DNA of 64,000 nucleotides from Mesorhizobium loti R88b (GCF_013170845.1 NZ_CP033367.1:3597001-3661000), one strand, 5' to 3'; positions 37,622 to 48,847 are shown, counted from the first letter of the stretch. Notes: generated by a model from the letters alone, not told the origin. Numbers and translations are program-made.

Positions 37622-39022
37622 TTGATCCCCGCCGCATCCTTCGCAGGCAAGCACGTTTCGCTCTTCGGGCTCGGTGGCTCGGGGATCGCGACCGCGCGGG
37701 CATTGATCGAGGGTGGGGCTGAGGTGCTGGCCTGGGATGACAATCCCGACAGCGTCGCCAAGGCGGCCGCCACCGGCATCGCAACCGCCGATCTGCGCGG
37801 CGCGGACTGGGCAAAATTCTCGGCCTTCGTGCTGTCGCCCGGCGTGCCGCTGACGCATCCCAAGCCGCACTGGACGGTGGAACTGGCGCGTGGCGCCGGC
37901 GTCGAGGTGATCGGCGACATCGAACTGTTCTGCCGCGAACGGACTCTCAGCGCGCCGACTGCTCCCTTCATCGGGATAACCGGCACCAATGGCAAGTCGA
38001 CGACCACGGCGCTGACGGCGCATATCCTGAAGGCCTCCGGCCGCGACACCCAGATGGGTGGCAATATCGGCCGCGCGGTGATGACGCTCGATCCGCCTAC
38101 GCCCGATCGCCACTATGTCGTCGAGTGCTCGTCCTACCAGATCGACCTCGCGCCCTCGATCAACCCGACGGCCGGCATCCTGCTCAATCTGACGCCCGAC
38201 CATCTCGACCGCCACGGCACCATGCAGCATTACGCTTCGATCAAGGAGCGGCTGGTGGCGGGCAGCGAGACGGCGATCATCGGCATCGACGATTCCTGGT
38301 GCGCGCAGATCGCCGAGCGGCTGGAGCGGGCAGGGCGGCAGGTCATCCGCATTTCCAAACGGCTGCCGCTGACCGACGGCTATTTCGCCGATGGCACCAA
38401 TCTGATGGAAGCCGTGCATGGCCGCTACAGCCGGGTCGCCTTCCTTGAAGGTATCGGCTCGCTGCGCGGCCAGCACAATGCGCAGAACGCGCTTGCCGCG
38501 GTCACGGCCTGCCTGAGGGTCGGGCTCGACCTCGGCGAGATCCAGTCGGGGCTGGAAAGCTTCCCCGGCCTCGCGCATCGCATGGAGCAGGTCGGCCGCA
38601 AGGACCATGTGCTGTTCGTCAACGATTCCAAGGCGACCAATGCCGATGCGGCGGCACCTGCGCTGTCGAGCTTCAACCGCATCTACTGGATCGCCGGCGG
38701 CCTGCCCAAGGAAGGTGGCATCGAGCCGCTACGCGGGTTCTTCCCGCGCATCGCCAAGGCTTATCTGATCGGCGAGGCGGCGCCCGCTTTTTCGGCGACG
38801 CTGGGCGAGGCGGTGCCTTACGAGATCTCGGGCACGCTGGCCGCGGCGGTCGAACACGCCGCGCATGACGCGGCCAAAGACGACAGCGGCGAGGTGGTGG
38901 TGCTGTTGTCGCCGGCCTGCGCCAGTTTCGACCAGTTCAAGAATTTCGAAGTTCGCGGCGAAGCCTTCAGGCAAGCTGCGAATGCTATCGAGGGTGTGAA
39001 ACCCATCGGAGGGGCACAATAA
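37622..39022 (+). CDS. murD: UDP-N-acetylmuramoyl-L-alanine--D-glutamate ligase
   Basis: The product is 466 residues with a TTG start at 37622; AGGAAA lies about 5 bases upstream and there is no nearby ATG that keeps the N-terminal Rossmann motif [17 protein letters not shown]. The ATP loop is [19 protein letters not shown], and [12 protein letters not shown] and [11 protein letters not shown] are typical MurD. It adds D-Glu to UDP-MurNAc-L-Ala. The TAA stop overlaps the ftsW ATG by one base. Confidence 0.97.
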   Translation: MIPAASFAGKHVSLFGLGGSGIATARALIEGGAEVLAWDDNPDSVAKAAATGIATADLRGADWAKFSAFVLSPGVPLTHPKPHWTVELARGAGVEVIGDIELFCRERTLSAPTAPFIGITGTNGKSTTTALTAHILKASGRDTQMGGNIGRAVMTLDPPTPDRHYVVECSSYQIDLAPSINPTAGILLNLTPDHLDRHGTMQHYASIKERLVAGSETAIIGIDDSWCAQIAERLERAGRQVIRISKRLPLTDGYFADGTNLMEAVHGRYSRVAFLEGIGSLRGQHNAQNALAAVTACLRVGLDLGEIQSGLESFPGLAHRMEQVGRKDHVLFVNDSKATNADAAAPALSSFNRIYWIAGGLPKEGGIEPLRGFFPRIAKAYLIGEAAPAFSATLGEAVPYEISGTLAAAVEHAAHDAAKDDSGEVVVLLSPACASFDQFKNFEVRGEAFRQAANAIEGVKPIGGAQ

Positions 39023-40173
39023 TGCAGAGCCGTCTCGACAAAAGTCCGGTTGCAACCTGGTGGTGGACGATCGATCGCTGGTTCCTGGCGGCGTTCCTGT
39101 CGCTGATGGGGCTCGGCATCATCTTGTCCTTCGCCGCCAGCCCGGCGGTGGCCGAACGCATCGGCCTCGACAGTTTCCACTTCGCCACCCGGCAGATCAT
39201 CTTCACCGTGCCGGCGCTCGGCGTCATGCTGGCCGTGTCCTTCCTCGATTCCAGGCAGATCCGGCGCATGTCGCTGATCATGCTGTGCCTGATGCTGGTG
39301 CTGATGGTGGCGGTGCTCTACATCGGTGTCGAGGTGAAGGGTGCGCGGCGCTGGGTATCGCTTGCCGGCCTGTCGATCCAGCCGTCGGAATTCCTGAAGC
39401 CGGCCTTCGTCATCATGTGCGCCTGGCTGTTTGCCGAGCACAAACGTCAGCCCGATATTCCGGGCAATCTGTTCGCCATGCTGCTCCTGGTGCTGGTCGT
39501 GTCGCTGCTGGTGGCGCAGCCGGACCTCGGCCAGACCATGCTGACGACCGGCACCTGGGGCATCATGTTCTTCATGGCGGGGCTGCCCTGGCTGTGGATC
39601 ATCGTGCTCGGCGCCGCCGGCGTCGGCGGTGTCTTTGCCGCCTATACGGTGTTCCCGCACGTTGCCCTGCGCATCGACAAGTTCCTCACCGGCGAAGGCG
39701 ATACGTTCCAGGTCGACATGGGGCGCGACGCGCTGATCAATGGCGGCTGGTTCGGCGTCGGACCGGGCGAGGGCACGGTCAAGCGGGTCATCCCCGACAG
39801 CCATGCCGATTTCGTGTTCTCGGTCGCGGGCGAGGAGTTCGGGCTGATCATGTGCTTCTTCATCATGTCGATCTTCGCCTTCATCGTGCTGCGCGGCCTC
39901 AACACGGCGCTCAAGGAACATGACGATTTCACTCGCTATGCGGTCGGCGGCCTCGTCACCGTGTTCGGCCTGCAGGCCGTCATCAACATGTGCGTCAACC
40001 TGCAGCTGGTGCCGGCCAAGGGCATGACGCTGCCTTTCATCTCCTACGGCGGCTCCTCGCAGATCGCCATTGCCATCTCGATGGGCATGGTGCTGGCGCT
40101 GACGCGCAAGCGGCCGGAAAAGCGCAAGCAGATGGGCTTTACGCTGCCGCAGCGCGCCATGCCGGCGGAGTGA
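39022..40173 (+). CDS. ftsW: Peptidoglycan glycosyltransferase FtsW (SEDS)
   Basis: The product is 383 residues with about ten membrane helices. SEDS signatures include [70 protein letters not shown], and [19 protein letters not shown]. FtsW polymerises lipid II at the septum with FtsI. It overlaps murD by one base and is followed two bases later by murG, so the three are tightly coupled. Confidence 0.98.
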   Translation: MQSRLDKSPVATWWWTIDRWFLAAFLSLMGLGIILSFAASPAVAERIGLDSFHFATRQIIFTVPALGVMLAVSFLDSRQIRRMSLIMLCLMLVLMVAVLYIGVEVKGARRWVSLAGLSIQPSEFLKPAFVIMCAWLFAEHKRQPDIPGNLFAMLLLVLVVSLLVAQPDLGQTMLTTGTWGIMFFMAGLPWLWIIVLGAAGVGGVFAAYTVFPHVALRIDKFLTGEGDTFQVDMGRDALINGGWFGVGPGEGTVKRVIPDSHADFVFSVAGEEFGLIMCFFIMSIFAFIVLRGLNTALKEHDDFTRYAVGGLVTVFGLQAVINMCVNLQLVPAKGMTLPFISYGGSSQIAIAISMGMVLALTRKRPEKRKQMGFTLPQRAMPAE

Positions 40174-40174
40174 C

Positions 40175-41302
40175 ATGGCGAGGGGTGTCATCCTTCTCGC
40201 GGCAGGCGGAACCGGCGGACATCTGTTTCCAGCCGAGGCGCTGGCGCATGAGCTGATCGAGCGCGGCTGGGCGGTGCATCTGGCCACCGACGACCGCGCC
40301 GAGCGGTTTGCCGGCCATTTCCCTGCCGCGGCTATCCATCCGATCCAGTCGGCGACGATGGGCTCGAAAAATCCAATTGCCGTGCTTGGCGCCTTCTGGA
40401 AGATCTGGCGCGGCGTGCGCCAGGCCTCCGCCATTATCGGCAGAATCAAGCCGGATGCGGTGGTCGGCTTCGGCGGCTATCCGACCTTGCCGCCGCTCTA
40501 CGCGGCGACGCGGCGCAAGGTCCCGACGCTGATCCATGAGCAGAACGCGGTGATGGGGCGCGCCAACCGGGCGCTGGCCGGCCGTGTCGATGCCATTGCC
40601 GGCGGCTTCCTGCCGCAGGATACGAGTGCCACCGGTGACAAGACGGTAACGACAGGCAATCCGGTCAGGCCGGCTGTGCTGGAAGCGGCCAAGGCGCCCT
40701 ATGCGGCATCGAGCGGAGAAGATCCGTTCCGCCTGCTGGTGTTCGGCGGCAGCCAGGGTGCTCAGTTCTTTTCCGATGCCGTGCCGGGGGCCATCGCGCT
40801 GCTTTCCGATGCCCAGCGCAAACGGCTGTTCATTACCCAACAAGCGCGCGCGGATGACGTGGCACGGGTCAAGGCCGCCTATGCCGCCCTTGGCGTTGCC
40901 GTCGAGGTCTCGCCCTTCTTCACCGACATGGCGGCGCGCATAGCGGCGGCGCAGCTGGTGATCTCGCGCTCCGGCGCCTCGACCGTCTCGGAGATCGCTG
41001 TCATCGGCCGGCCGGCGTTGCTGGTGCCCTATCCCTATGCGCTCGACCACGACCAGGCGGCGAACGCGGCGGCCCTTGCGGCGGCCGGCGGCGGCGAAGT
41101 GCATCCGCAATCGACGCTGTCGCCCGAACGGATCGCAGCCCTTATTGGCGGGCTGATGGACAATCCCGAGCGGCTGACGGCGATGGCGGCGGGTGCGAAG
41201 TCGGCCGGCAGGCCGGACGCGGCACGGTTGCTCGCCGACCTCACAGAGGCTATTGCGTCCAGAAAAACCGTTACGGATTTCAGGAAGGGGACGCACCCAT
41301 GA
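40175..41302 (+). CDS. murG: UDP-N-acetylglucosamine--N-acetylmuramyl-(pentapeptide) pyrophosphoryl-undecaprenol N-acetylglucosamine transferase
   Basis: The product is 375 residues. The GT-B glycosyltransferase has [21 protein letters not shown] at the N-terminus, [45 protein letters not shown], and a C-terminal [30 protein letters not shown]. MurG turns lipid I into lipid II on the cytoplasmic membrane face. The end overlaps the murC start by ATGA. Confidence 0.98.
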   Translation: MARGVILLAAGGTGGHLFPAEALAHELIERGWAVHLATDDRAERFAGHFPAAAIHPIQSATMGSKNPIAVLGAFWKIWRGVRQASAIIGRIKPDAVVGFGGYPTLPPLYAATRRKVPTLIHEQNAVMGRANRALAGRVDAIAGGFLPQDTSATGDKTVTTGNPVRPAVLEAAKAPYAASSGEDPFRLLVFGGSQGAQFFSDAVPGAIALLSDAQRKRLFITQQARADDVARVKAAYAALGVAVEVSPFFTDMAARIAAAQLVISRSGASTVSEIAVIGRPALLVPYPYALDHDQAANAAALAAAGGGEVHPQSTLSPERIAALIGGLMDNPERLTAMAAGAKSAGRPDAARLLADLTEAIASRKTVTDFRKGTHP

Positions 41303-42699
41303 AGATGCCGCAAACCATCGGCCTTGTGCATTTCATCGGCATTGGCGGCATCGGCATGAGCGGCATTGCCGAGGTGCTGCACAATCTCGGCTACAAGGTG
41401 CAAGGGTCCGACCAGGCCGACAGCGCCAATGTGCAGCGGCTGCGCGACAAGGGCATCGAATGCTTCGTCGGCCACAAGGCTGAAAACCTTGGTGGTGCCG
41501 AGGTTGTGGTCGTCTCGACGGCGATCAAGAAAACCAATCCGGAGCTGAAAGCCGCGCGCGAAAAGCTGCTGCCGATCGTGCGGCGCGCCGAGATGCTGGC
41601 CGAACTGATGCGTTTCCGCCAGGCTGTGGCAATCGGCGGCACACATGGCAAGACCACGACGACCTCGATGGTGGCGACGCTGCTCGATGCCGGCGGGCTC
41701 GATCCAACCGTCATCAATGGCGGCATCATCAATGCCTATGGCACCAATGCCCGCATGGGCGACGGCGAATGGATGGTGGTCGAAGCCGACGAGAGCGACG
41801 GCACGTTCCTGAAGCTGCCGGCCGAGATCGCCGTGGTCACCAACATCGATCCCGAGCATCTCGACCACTATGGCAGCTTCGACAAGGTGCGCGAGGCGTT
41901 CCGCCAGTTCGTCGAGAACGTGCCGTTCTACGGTTTTGGCGTGATGTGCACCGACCATCCGGAGGTGCAGGCGCTGGTCAGCCGCATCGAGGACCGCCGT
42001 GTCATCACCTATGGCGAGAATGCGCAGGCCGATGTGCGCTTCACCAATCACCGCATGGCGGGTGCGACATCCGAATTCGACGTGGTGATCCGCGACCGTA
42101 AAACCGGCATCCAGAAAACGATATCGGACCTGCGTCTGCCGATGCCTGGCCGCCACAATGTCTCCAACGCTACCGCCGCGATCGCCGTCGCGCATGAGCT
42201 CGGCCTGTCCGCCGAAGCGATCAAGAAGGGTCTGTCGTCCTTCGCCGGCGTCAAGCGCCGCTTCACCCACACAGGTTCGTGGAACGGCGTCGATGTGTTC
42301 GACGATTACGGCCACCATCCGGTGGAAATCTCGGCGGTGCTGAAGGCGGCGCGTAGTGCCACCAAAGGCCGCGTGATCGCCATTGCCCAGCCGCACCGCT
42401 TCACCCGGCTGCATGATCTGTTCAACGAATTCTCCGCCTGCTTCAACGACGCCGACACGGTGATGGTGGCGCCGGTCTACGCTGCCGGCGAAGACCCGAT
42501 CGACGGTGTCACGTCGGACGAACTGGTGTCGCGCATCCGCGCCGGCGGCCATCGCGATGCGCGCTACATTGAAGGGCCGGCGGCAATCGCACCGATCATT
42601 CGCGACTTGGCCAAGCCCGGCGATTTCGTCGTCTTCCTCGGCGCCGGCAACATCACCCAGTGGGCCTATGCTCTGCCCAAGGAGCTTGCCGCCTCATGA
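41299..42699 (+). CDS. murC: UDP-N-acetylmuramate--L-alanine ligase
   Basis: The product is 466 residues. It has the N-terminal [28 protein letters not shown], the ATP loop [18 protein letters not shown], and [33 protein letters not shown], the MurC signatures. It adds the first L-Ala to UDP-MurNAc. The stop overlaps the murB start. Confidence 0.98.
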   Translation: MKMPQTIGLVHFIGIGGIGMSGIAEVLHNLGYKVQGSDQADSANVQRLRDKGIECFVGHKAENLGGAEVVVVSTAIKKTNPELKAAREKLLPIVRRAEMLAELMRFRQAVAIGGTHGKTTTTSMVATLLDAGGLDPTVINGGIINAYGTNARMGDGEWMVVEADESDGTFLKLPAEIAVVTNIDPEHLDHYGSFDKVREAFRQFVENVPFYGFGVMCTDHPEVQALVSRIEDRRVITYGENAQADVRFTNHRMAGATSEFDVVIRDRKTGIQKTISDLRLPMPGRHNVSNATAAIAVAHELGLSAEAIKKGLSSFAGVKRRFTHTGSWNGVDVFDDYGHHPVEISAVLKAARSATKGRVIAIAQPHRFTRLHDLFNEFSACFNDADTVMVAPVYAAGEDPIDGVTSDELVSRIRAGGHRDARYIEGPAAIAPIIRDLAKPGDFVVFLGAGNITQWAYALPKELAAS

Positions 42700-43661
42700 T
42701 GCACGGCCAGGCCCTGATCGACAAACTCGGCGACCGGCTTACCGGCCTGCGCGGCCGTCTCACGCCGAATCCCGAGATGGACAAGATCACCTGGTTCCGC
42801 GCCGGTGGTCTGGCTGAAGCGCTGTTCCAGCCGGCGGACGAAGAGGACCTTGCCGCCTTCCTGCGTGCGGTGCCCGAAGAGATCCCCCTGACGATCGTCG
42901 GCGTCGGTTCGAACCTTCTGGTCCGCGACGGCGGTATTCCGGGTTTTGTCGTCAGGCTTTCGGCCAAGGGGTTTGGCGAGGCCGAAGTGGTTTCGCCGAT
43001 CAGGATCAAGGCGGGTGCTGCGACGCCCGACAAGCGTGTCGCGGCTTTGGCGCTGGAGGCCGGCATTGGCGGCTTCCATTTCTACCACGGCATTCCTGGC
43101 GCTATCGGTGGTGCGCTGAGGATGAACGCCGGCGCCAATGGCGTCGAGACGCGCGAGCGCGTCGTCGAGGTGAGGGCGCTCGACCGCAAGGGCAATGTCC
43201 ATACGTTAAGCAATGCCGAGATGGGCTATGCCTATCGTCATTCGGCGGCACCGGCTGGGCTGATCTTCACCTCGGCTGTGTTCGAAGGCTTTGCCGAGGA
43301 CAAGGCCACGATCAAGGCGGCGATGGATGCGGTGCAGAACCACCGCGAGACCGTGCAGCCGATCCGCGAGAAGACCGGCGGCTCGACCTTCAAGAATCCC
43401 GAAGGCACGTCGGCCTGGAAGGAGATCGACAAGGCGGGCTGCCGCGGTCTGATGATCGGCGGCGCGCAGATGTCGCCAATGCACTGCAACTTCATGATCA
43501 ACACCGGAACGGCGACCGGCTACGACCTCGAATATCTCGGCGAGACGGTGCGCGCCCGCGTGCTCGAACATTCCGGTATCCGGCTGCACTGGGAGATCAA
43601 GCGCATCGGCAATTTCCGGCCCGGCCATGCCGTGCAGGAGTTTCTTGGACAGTTGCTTTAG
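42696..43661 (+). CDS. murB: UDP-N-acetylenolpyruvoylglucosamine reductase
   Basis: The product is 321 residues from ATG 42696 (AAGGAG upstream); ATG 42699 is possible. The FAD-binding fold shows [63 protein letters not shown] and [14 protein letters not shown], with the active Ser of the type I/II enzymes. It makes UDP-MurNAc from the enolpyruvyl form. Immediately after it the dcw order is interrupted by the TIR gene; a hairpin near 43662-43681 (CCC-GATA-GGG) could end the transcript. Confidence 0.97.
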   Translation: MMHGQALIDKLGDRLTGLRGRLTPNPEMDKITWFRAGGLAEALFQPADEEDLAAFLRAVPEEIPLTIVGVGSNLLVRDGGIPGFVVRLSAKGFGEAEVVSPIRIKAGAATPDKRVAALALEAGIGGFHFYHGIPGAIGGALRMNAGANGVETRERVVEVRALDRKGNVHTLSNAEMGYAYRHSAAPAGLIFTSAVFEGFAEDKATIKAAMDAVQNHRETVQPIREKTGGSTFKNPEGTSAWKEIDKAGCRGLMIGGAQMSPMHCNFMINTGTATGYDLEYLGETVRARVLEHSGIRLHWEIKRIGNFRPGHAVQEFLGQLL

Positions 43662-44143
43662 ATTTTCCCGATAGGGAATCTGTAAACCCGACACCGAAGC
43701 GAATGAAATGGTCGCGCATGCTGGGACAATCAACCGGGATGATCCGCACATGTTTGTGCCGATTTCACGAGCCCGTCGGCATCAAACGTGGTGCAATACC
43801 TGAAGAGGCGAAGTTCGCGTAAGGCGTTGAGCGAGTTCGGGATGTTGCGGAGCGTCCGGCAATCTGTCGGCAACGGGCCATTGGGCTGCAACGAGCGGAA
43901 ATGTTACCGGCTAAATTTGGTGCGAGTACATCAATAACCAGCCCGATGGCAACTTCAACCTGAGTTGGCATGCTCTCTATCAATCGGCGGACTCCGCCGG
44001 CTTTAAGCCCTAGCCGAAAGCCACCGCCTTAGGCGGTTGGCAATTAACATTAGCATTTCTATTGGCCGGTCACTGCCATCTTTCCTGCCCCCACGCGTTA
44101 GGATAGAGTAGAAAGTTTAGAAAGACTGGTGGGGAGAGCGGCA
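43662..44143. other. AT-richer DNA between murB and the TIR gene
   Basis: This 482-base stretch has no gene I can support. An open frame on the minus strand (43765-43983, 72 codons) lacks a ribosome site. Two GC hairpins are present: GGCGG-ACT-CCGCC at 43986-43998 and the imperfect GCCACCGCC-TTA-GGCGGTTGGC around 44020-44041. They may end transcripts from the murB side. The composition is poorer in GC than the flanking mur genes, in keeping with inserted DNA. Confidence 0.6.
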
Positions 44144-45160
44144 ATGAAGGAATTCGACCTATTCCTGAGTCATAATGGCGTAGATAAAACTTGGGTTGAG
44201 CATTTGGCAACAGTCGTCGAGGCCGATCGTAATGGGTCGCTGCTCAAGGTATTTTTCGACAAATGGGACATCCCTCCAGGCGGCGATATCCCGCTAGAAC
44301 TCGAGCAGGGCTTGCAAAACAGCAGATACATCGGACTCGTCCTGTCGCCGGAAGCGTTGTTGTCAGACTGGGTGTCGCTCGAGCGGTCAACGGCGATCTA
44401 CTCGGATCCGAGAGCAAAACAGCGCAGTTTGATACCCCTTCTGCGTAGAGACTGCGAAATCCCAAGTATGCTCGCGCGCTTGAACATGATCGACTTTCGA
44501 CATAACGTCGACTTCGATGCCGGTGTAGCGAAGCTTGTAGCTCACCTACGCGGTCTCCCTTCGATAAGAGGCAACACCAGCAGCCCGGGTGAATTGCACC
44601 TCCGCGAGGATGTCGCCTTGTTTCGAAGACAGCGGGTTATTTTTGAAAGACCCGCCTTCGAAACTCCGTGCATATGGGAGCTTTTTCTGCGCGAGCTTAA
44701 GGAAGCAGCCGACATGACGCTCGCTGCTCTTAACACTGGGAGTCTTTACTCGAGAGATAAAACTCTTTTGGCCTCGTTCCCTGGTCGCAATGAATATATC
44801 ACCCCCCAATTCCGGGAGGTTTTTGCCGCTATCGCGAATCTCGTTGTAAAAATGAAGAGGGACGTGGTCGAATTCGAAGCTTTGTTCATGTCTGTAGTGT
44901 CCGGCTATCGCCATCACTTGAATTTTTACGCGATGCTAGTGAGTTCTGCAGGCTCGACAAGCAGCGATAATGTCCAGTCCATGGTAGACTTCATGGATAG
45001 GATCGATAGCGGTAGAAATCAGATTTTGTCACTGCTGAACACGCTTCTCGATCCGTCGGGTGGTGAGCGGTTCAGTCCTATCGAACTTAGCAGTGAGATT
45101 ATTCGGAAGGGTCAATTTGGTGGGGCGGACCGGATCAAAGAAGCATTGCACTGGTCCTGA
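44144..45160 (+). CDS. TIR domain-containing protein of unknown function, inserted in the dcw cluster
   Basis: The product is 338 residues from ATG 44144, with GGGGAGAG upstream. The N-terminal about 130 residues are a TIR domain: KEFDLFLSHNGVDKTWVEHL, VFFDKWDIPPGGDIPLELEQGLQNSRYIGLVLSPEALLSDWVSLE. Trp76 and Glu80 (WxxxE) match the catalytic Glu position of NAD-cleaving TIR enzymes. The C-terminal about 180 residues (from FERPAFETPCIWELFLRELKEAADM) are predicted helical and match no family I recall. The gene is richer in AT than its neighbours and breaks an otherwise coupled operon, so it looks acquired. A role as a NADase effector, possibly in defence, is an inference. Confidence 0.85.
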   Translation: MKEFDLFLSHNGVDKTWVEHLATVVEADRNGSLLKVFFDKWDIPPGGDIPLELEQGLQNSRYIGLVLSPEALLSDWVSLERSTAIYSDPRAKQRSLIPLLRRDCEIPSMLARLNMIDFRHNVDFDAGVAKLVAHLRGLPSIRGNTSSPGELHLREDVALFRRQRVIFERPAFETPCIWELFLRELKEAADMTLAALNTGSLYSRDKTLLASFPGRNEYITPQFREVFAAIANLVVKMKRDVVEFEALFMSVVSGYRHHLNFYAMLVSSAGSTSSDNVQSMVDFMDRIDSGRNQILSLLNTLLDPSGGERFSPIELSSEIIRKGQFGGADRIKEALHWS

Positions 45161-45687
45161 TTGTCGGCAGATCGTCGCCAGCCTGCGGCGCTCGGGCCGA
45201 TGCAGACAAGTTCGAGTCGTATCGAGGCTGGTAGCGACAAGATCGCGATGAGCTAGGGCAGCGCGAAAACAGTCGGAGTTGTGGCCGTTATTCAGCGTAT
45301 GGCAGAAAGTGTCTGGCTTCTTACTTTGGGGCGTCGGTTTCCAAAAATGGGTTCGCCGATGATGCTCGCTGGAAGATGCTCGGGCGCTAGCCGAAGTTCA
45401 CGTAACGGATGAACTTCAACGCGCTCGCAAAACGCGCGAAACCGTTGCTCCAAAGACTCAGCCGAGCGGTTTTCGCAGGCATTTTCTCACAAAGTGAATC
45501 TCTCGGAATCATAAGCACTTGCCAGTGAATCAACTCTCTGATTCTCTGCTCCAAAGCGTTTCCTGATTTGAGTCGTTCGACGCGTTACCCGCGTTTTCCG
45601 TCTGGGGGGGCAACCTGCCGGGAGACTCGGACTCAATGTTGCGGAAAATCTTGGTTTTTGGTCCGCCGTGAGAGGGGATGACGGGGA
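45161..45687. other. Intergenic region before ddl with a cluster of GANTC sites
   Basis: This 527-base stretch has no protein gene I can support; an 18-codon frame starting at ATG 45200 has no ribosome site. GCGAAACCG at 45436-45444 and CGGTTTTCGC at 45467-45476 form an inverted pair with one bulge. Eight GANTC sites are clustered in the second half, described separately. A promoter for ddl-ftsQAZ is expected here. Confidence 0.6.
45455..45634. promoter_or_regulatory. Cluster of eight GANTC (CcrM) methylation sites
   Basis: GANTC occurs at 45455, 45496, 45506, 45527, 45540, 45570, 45624 and 45630. About one site per 256 bases is expected by chance, so eight within 180 bases is a strong enrichment. 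In alphaproteobacteria CcrM methylates these sites late in the cell cycle and promoters of division genes respond to the methylation state through GcrA. The cluster lies directly upstream of ddl-ftsQ-ftsA-ftsZ. Confidence 0.7.
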
Positions 45688-46614
45688 ATGAAAAGCAAGC
45701 ATGTGGCCGTCCTGCTGGGAGGTTTCTCGTCCGAGCGGCCCGTGTCCTTGTCTTCCGGAAAGGCTTGTGCTGATGCGCTTGAGCAGGAAGGCTACGAGGT
45801 CACCCGAGTCGATGTCGGTCGCGATGTTGGCTCCGTGCTTGCGGCGCTCAAGCCGGATGTCGCCTTCAACGCGCTGCATGGCCCGTTCGGCGAGGACGGC
45901 ACCATCCAGGGCATCCTTGAATATCTCGGCATTCCCTATACCCATTCCGGCGTGCTCGCCTCGGCGCTCGCCATGAACAAGGAACAGGCGAAGAAGATCG
46001 TCAAATCGGTCGGTGTTCCCGTTGCCGAATCAAAAGTGACCAATCGCTTCGCCATCCAGAACAAGCACCCGATGAAGCCGCCCTATGTGATCAAGCCGGT
46101 CAATGAGGGGTCGAGCTTCGGCGTCGTCATCGTGTCGGAGGGGCAGTCGCATCCGCCGCAGGTCGTCGGGTCGTCCGAGTGGAAATATGGCGATACCGTC
46201 ATGGTCGAGCGCTACATCCATGGGCGCGAGCTGACCTGCGCCGTCATGGGCGATGTGGCTCTGGGCGTCTGCGAGATCATCCCGACTGGCCATTCCTTCT
46301 ACGATTACGATTCAAAATATGTCGCGGGCGGATCAAAACACGAATGCCCCGCAAAAGTTTCACCAAATATTTACCAAAAAATACAGACACTGGCGCTCAA
46401 GGCTCATCAAGCTGTCGGCTGTCGGGGCGTTTCCCGGTCGGACTTCCGTTATGACGATCGTCACTCCGAAAATGGCGAGGTTGTATGGCTCGAGGTCAAC
46501 ACCCAGCCGGGTATGACGCCGACGTCTCTGGTGCCTGAAATCGCCGCCCATTCTGGGCACTCGTTTGGCGAATTGTTGAGTTGGATGGTGGAGGACGCTT
46601 CGTGTCTGCGTTGA
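45688..46614 (+). CDS. ddl: D-alanine--D-alanine ligase
   Basis: The product is 308 residues behind GACGGGGA. It has [73 protein letters not shown], and the C-terminal [22 protein letters not shown], the ATP-grasp active-site pattern of Ddl. It makes the D-Ala-D-Ala dipeptide used by MurF. The ftsQ start lies inside its last codons. With the TIR insertion upstream it now begins the second dcw transcription unit. Confidence 0.97.
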   Translation: MKSKHVAVLLGGFSSERPVSLSSGKACADALEQEGYEVTRVDVGRDVGSVLAALKPDVAFNALHGPFGEDGTIQGILEYLGIPYTHSGVLASALAMNKEQAKKIVKSVGVPVAESKVTNRFAIQNKHPMKPPYVIKPVNEGSSFGVVIVSEGQSHPPQVVGSSEWKYGDTVMVERYIHGRELTCAVMGDVALGVCEIIPTGHSFYDYDSKYVAGGSKHECPAKVSPNIYQKIQTLALKAHQAVGCRGVSRSDFRYDDRHSENGEVVWLEVNTQPGMTPTSLVPEIAAHSGHSFGELLSWMVEDASCLR

Positions 46615-47543
46615 AATGGGGACAAGGCAAGGGGAAGGGCGCGGCCGTGCCGTCGCTGTTCGGCCTGTCATTGTCGTTTGACCATTTCGTGCTGCCGCGC
46701 GTGCTTCGCCGCCCGGTGCGCATCCTGGCGCGCCTGGGCGATGGCGACTTCGAGGCGCCGCGCTTCTCCGCCGCGATCATGTCGGCGGTGCTGCTTGCTT
46801 CGAGTGGCGCCTATGGTGCCTATCTCGGTGGTCATGCCGATGGGATCGTCCAGAGCATCACTGCCCGCACAGGTTTTGCCGTTGATCAGGTCAAGGTGGT
46901 CGGCAACCGGCAGACCTCCGAGATCGACATTCTCGACAGACTCGAGCTCGACGGTTGGACCTCGCTGATCGGCTTCGACGCCGAGGCCGCGCGCGAGCGC
47001 ATCTCCGGCCTGCCGTGGATCGAAGTGGCGGCGGTGCGCAAGGTCTATCCGCACACGCTGGAAGTGCGCGTCGAGGAGCGCGACGCCTTCGCGCTCTGGC
47101 AGCAGGGCAATGATCTCTCGGTCATCGAGAAGAATGGCGCCGTCATCGCGCCGTTCTCTGGCGGCAAGCAGGTGCTTCTGCCGCTGCTGATCGGCGATGG
47201 CGCGCCGGCCAAGGCGCCGGACTTCCTGGCCAAGATTGAAAAATATCCCGATCTCGCGAGCCGGGTCAAAGGCTATATCCGTGTCGGTGATCGGCGCTGG
47301 GACCTGAAGCTGGACAATGGCGTCACCGTCAAGCTGCCCGAGGACGACGAGGATCAGGCGCTCGCCGAACTCGTCAAGATGGACAAAGACAAGGGGCTGC
47401 TGTCGCGCGATATCGCCGCTGTCGACATGCGCCTGACAGACCGGCTGGTCGTGGAGCTGTCGCCCGAGGCGGCGACGCAGCGCGAGGCCGCCCTCAACGA
47501 GAAGCCGAAGACCCTCAAGCGCAAGCCGGAGACGAAGATATGA
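46602..47543 (+). CDS. ftsQ: Cell division protein FtsQ
   Basis: The product is 313 residues with a GTG start at 46602, chosen because GGAGGA is 6 to 7 bases upstream; it overlaps ddl by 13 bases. A short cytoplasmic tail and a membrane helix ([26 protein letters not shown]) are followed by a POTRA domain ([78 protein letters not shown]) and the beta domain. FtsQ anchors FtsL/FtsB in the divisome. The basic C-terminus is typical of rhizobia. Confidence 0.95.
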   Translation: MSALKWGQGKGKGAAVPSLFGLSLSFDHFVLPRVLRRPVRILARLGDGDFEAPRFSAAIMSAVLLASSGAYGAYLGGHADGIVQSITARTGFAVDQVKVVGNRQTSEIDILDRLELDGWTSLIGFDAEAARERISGLPWIEVAAVRKVYPHTLEVRVEERDAFALWQQGNDLSVIEKNGAVIAPFSGGKQVLLPLLIGDGAPAKAPDFLAKIEKYPDLASRVKGYIRVGDRRWDLKLDNGVTVKLPEDDEDQALAELVKMDKDKGLLSRDIAAVDMRLTDRLVVELSPEAATQREAALNEKPKTLKRKPETKI

Positions 47544-48847
47544 GCTGGCTTGGCGGTTCTGGCGATGCCGCGTCGCGCCGGTCCGGCACTTTGACGGTGC
47601 TGGATGTCGGCTCGAACAAGGTTTGCTGCATGGTGGCGAAGCTTAAGCCGAACGATGACGGCAAGCTTCTGCGCGGCCGCTCGCACCGCATCCAGGTGAT
47701 CGGCATCGGCCACCAGAAGTCGCAGGGCGTGAAGTCGGGCGTGGTCGTCGATCTCGACCGCGCCGAACATGCCATCCGGCTGTCCGTCGACGCCGCCGAG
47801 CGCATGGCGGGGCTGACGGTTGATTCGCTCATCGTCAACATGACCGCTGGCCGGCTGAAGAGCGAAAGCTTCTCGGCGACCATCAATCTTGGCGGCCATG
47901 AGGCCGACGAGGCCGACATCAAGCGCGTGCTCGGCGCCGGCGCCAAGCAGGCCCTGAAGGCCGAGCGCGAGGTCATCCATTCGCTGCCCGTCGGGTTCTC
48001 GCTGGATGCCGAGCGCGGCGTTCGCGATCCGCGCGGCATGGTCGGCGACGCGCTCGGCGTCGACATGCATGTACTGACGGGTGACGCGGCCCCGATGCGC
48101 AATCTGGAGCTTTCCATCAATCGCTCGCATCTGTCGGTCGAGCGCATGGTGGCGACGCCTTATGCCAGCGGGCTTGCGGCCCTGGTCGACGACGAATTGG
48201 AAATGGGCGCTGCCTGCATCGACATGGGCGGCGGCACGACGACCATTTCGGTGTTTTCGGAAGGCAAGTTCGTCCATGGCGACGCCATCGCCATTGGCGG
48301 CAACCATGTCACGCTTGATATGGCCAAGGGGCTTTCGACCTCGCTCGACGCTGCTGAGCGGCTCAAGGTCATGCATGGTTCGGCGCTGCCGGGCAGCGCC
48401 GACGATCGCGACCTGGTTTCGGTCCAGCCGATCGGCGACGACGGCGACGTGCCATTGCAAATTCCGCGTTCGGTCATGACGCGCATCGTGCGCGCCCGCA
48501 TCGACGAGACGCTCGAACTGCTGCGCGACCGGCTGAACAAGTCAGGCTACGGCAATGCGGTCGGCAAGCGCGTGGTGCTGACCGGTGGCGCCAGCCAGCT
48601 GGCCGGTCTGCCGGAAGCGGCACGCCGCATCCTCGGACGCAATGTGCGCATCGGCCGCCCGCTCGGCGTGGCGGGCCTGCCCGAAGCGGCGAAGGGACCG
48701 GCTTTCTCGGCCGCCGTCGGACTTTTGATCTATCCGCAGATGGCGAGCTTCGAGAGCCATCCGGCGAAAGGCATTTCCGGTCTCAGGATGACCGGAACGG
48801 GTGGAAAACTGCATCGCATGAGTCAGTGGTTGAGAGACAGTTTCTAA
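47540..48847 (+). CDS. ftsA: Cell division protein FtsA
   Basis: The product is 435 residues, of actin fold. LTVLDVGSNKVCCMVAKL is the phosphate-1 motif, then IRLSVDAAERMAGLTVDSLIVNMT, ACIDMGGGTTTISVFSEGK (phosphate-2) and VLTGGASQLAGLPEAARRIL. The C-terminal LHRMSQWLRDSF is the amphipathic membrane-targeting helix. FtsA tethers FtsZ to the membrane. It overlaps ftsQ by ATGA, and the ftsZ start is 67 bases away. Confidence 0.97.
   Translation: MSWLGGSGDAASRRSGTLTVLDVGSNKVCCMVAKLKPNDDGKLLRGRSHRIQVIGIGHQKSQGVKSGVVVDLDRAEHAIRLSVDAAERMAGLTVDSLIVNMTAGRLKSESFSATINLGGHEADEADIKRVLGAGAKQALKAEREVIHSLPVGFSLDAERGVRDPRGMVGDALGVDMHVLTGDAAPMRNLELSINRSHLSVERMVATPYASGLAALVDDELEMGAACIDMGGGTTTISVFSEGKFVHGDAIAIGGNHVTLDMAKGLSTSLDAAERLKVMHGSALPGSADDRDLVSVQPIGDDGDVPLQIPRSVMTRIVRARIDETLELLRDRLNKSGYGNAVGKRVVLTGGASQLAGLPEAARRILGRNVRIGRPLGVAGLPEAAKGPAFSAAVGLLIYPQMASFESHPAKGISGLRMTGTGGKLHRMSQWLRDSF

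Noticed and set aside
36785..38608. A 607-codon open frame on the minus strand through mraY and murD
   Set aside because: It lies wholly antisense to two conserved genes and its translation is rich in Arg, Asp and His, as expected for a shadow of GC-rich codons.
43765..43983. A 72-codon minus-strand frame between murB and the TIR gene
   Set aside because: No ribosome site, no family match and in a poorly coding region.
45200..45256. An 18-codon frame after the TIR gene
   Set aside because: No ribosome site and no sign of selection; too short to support.
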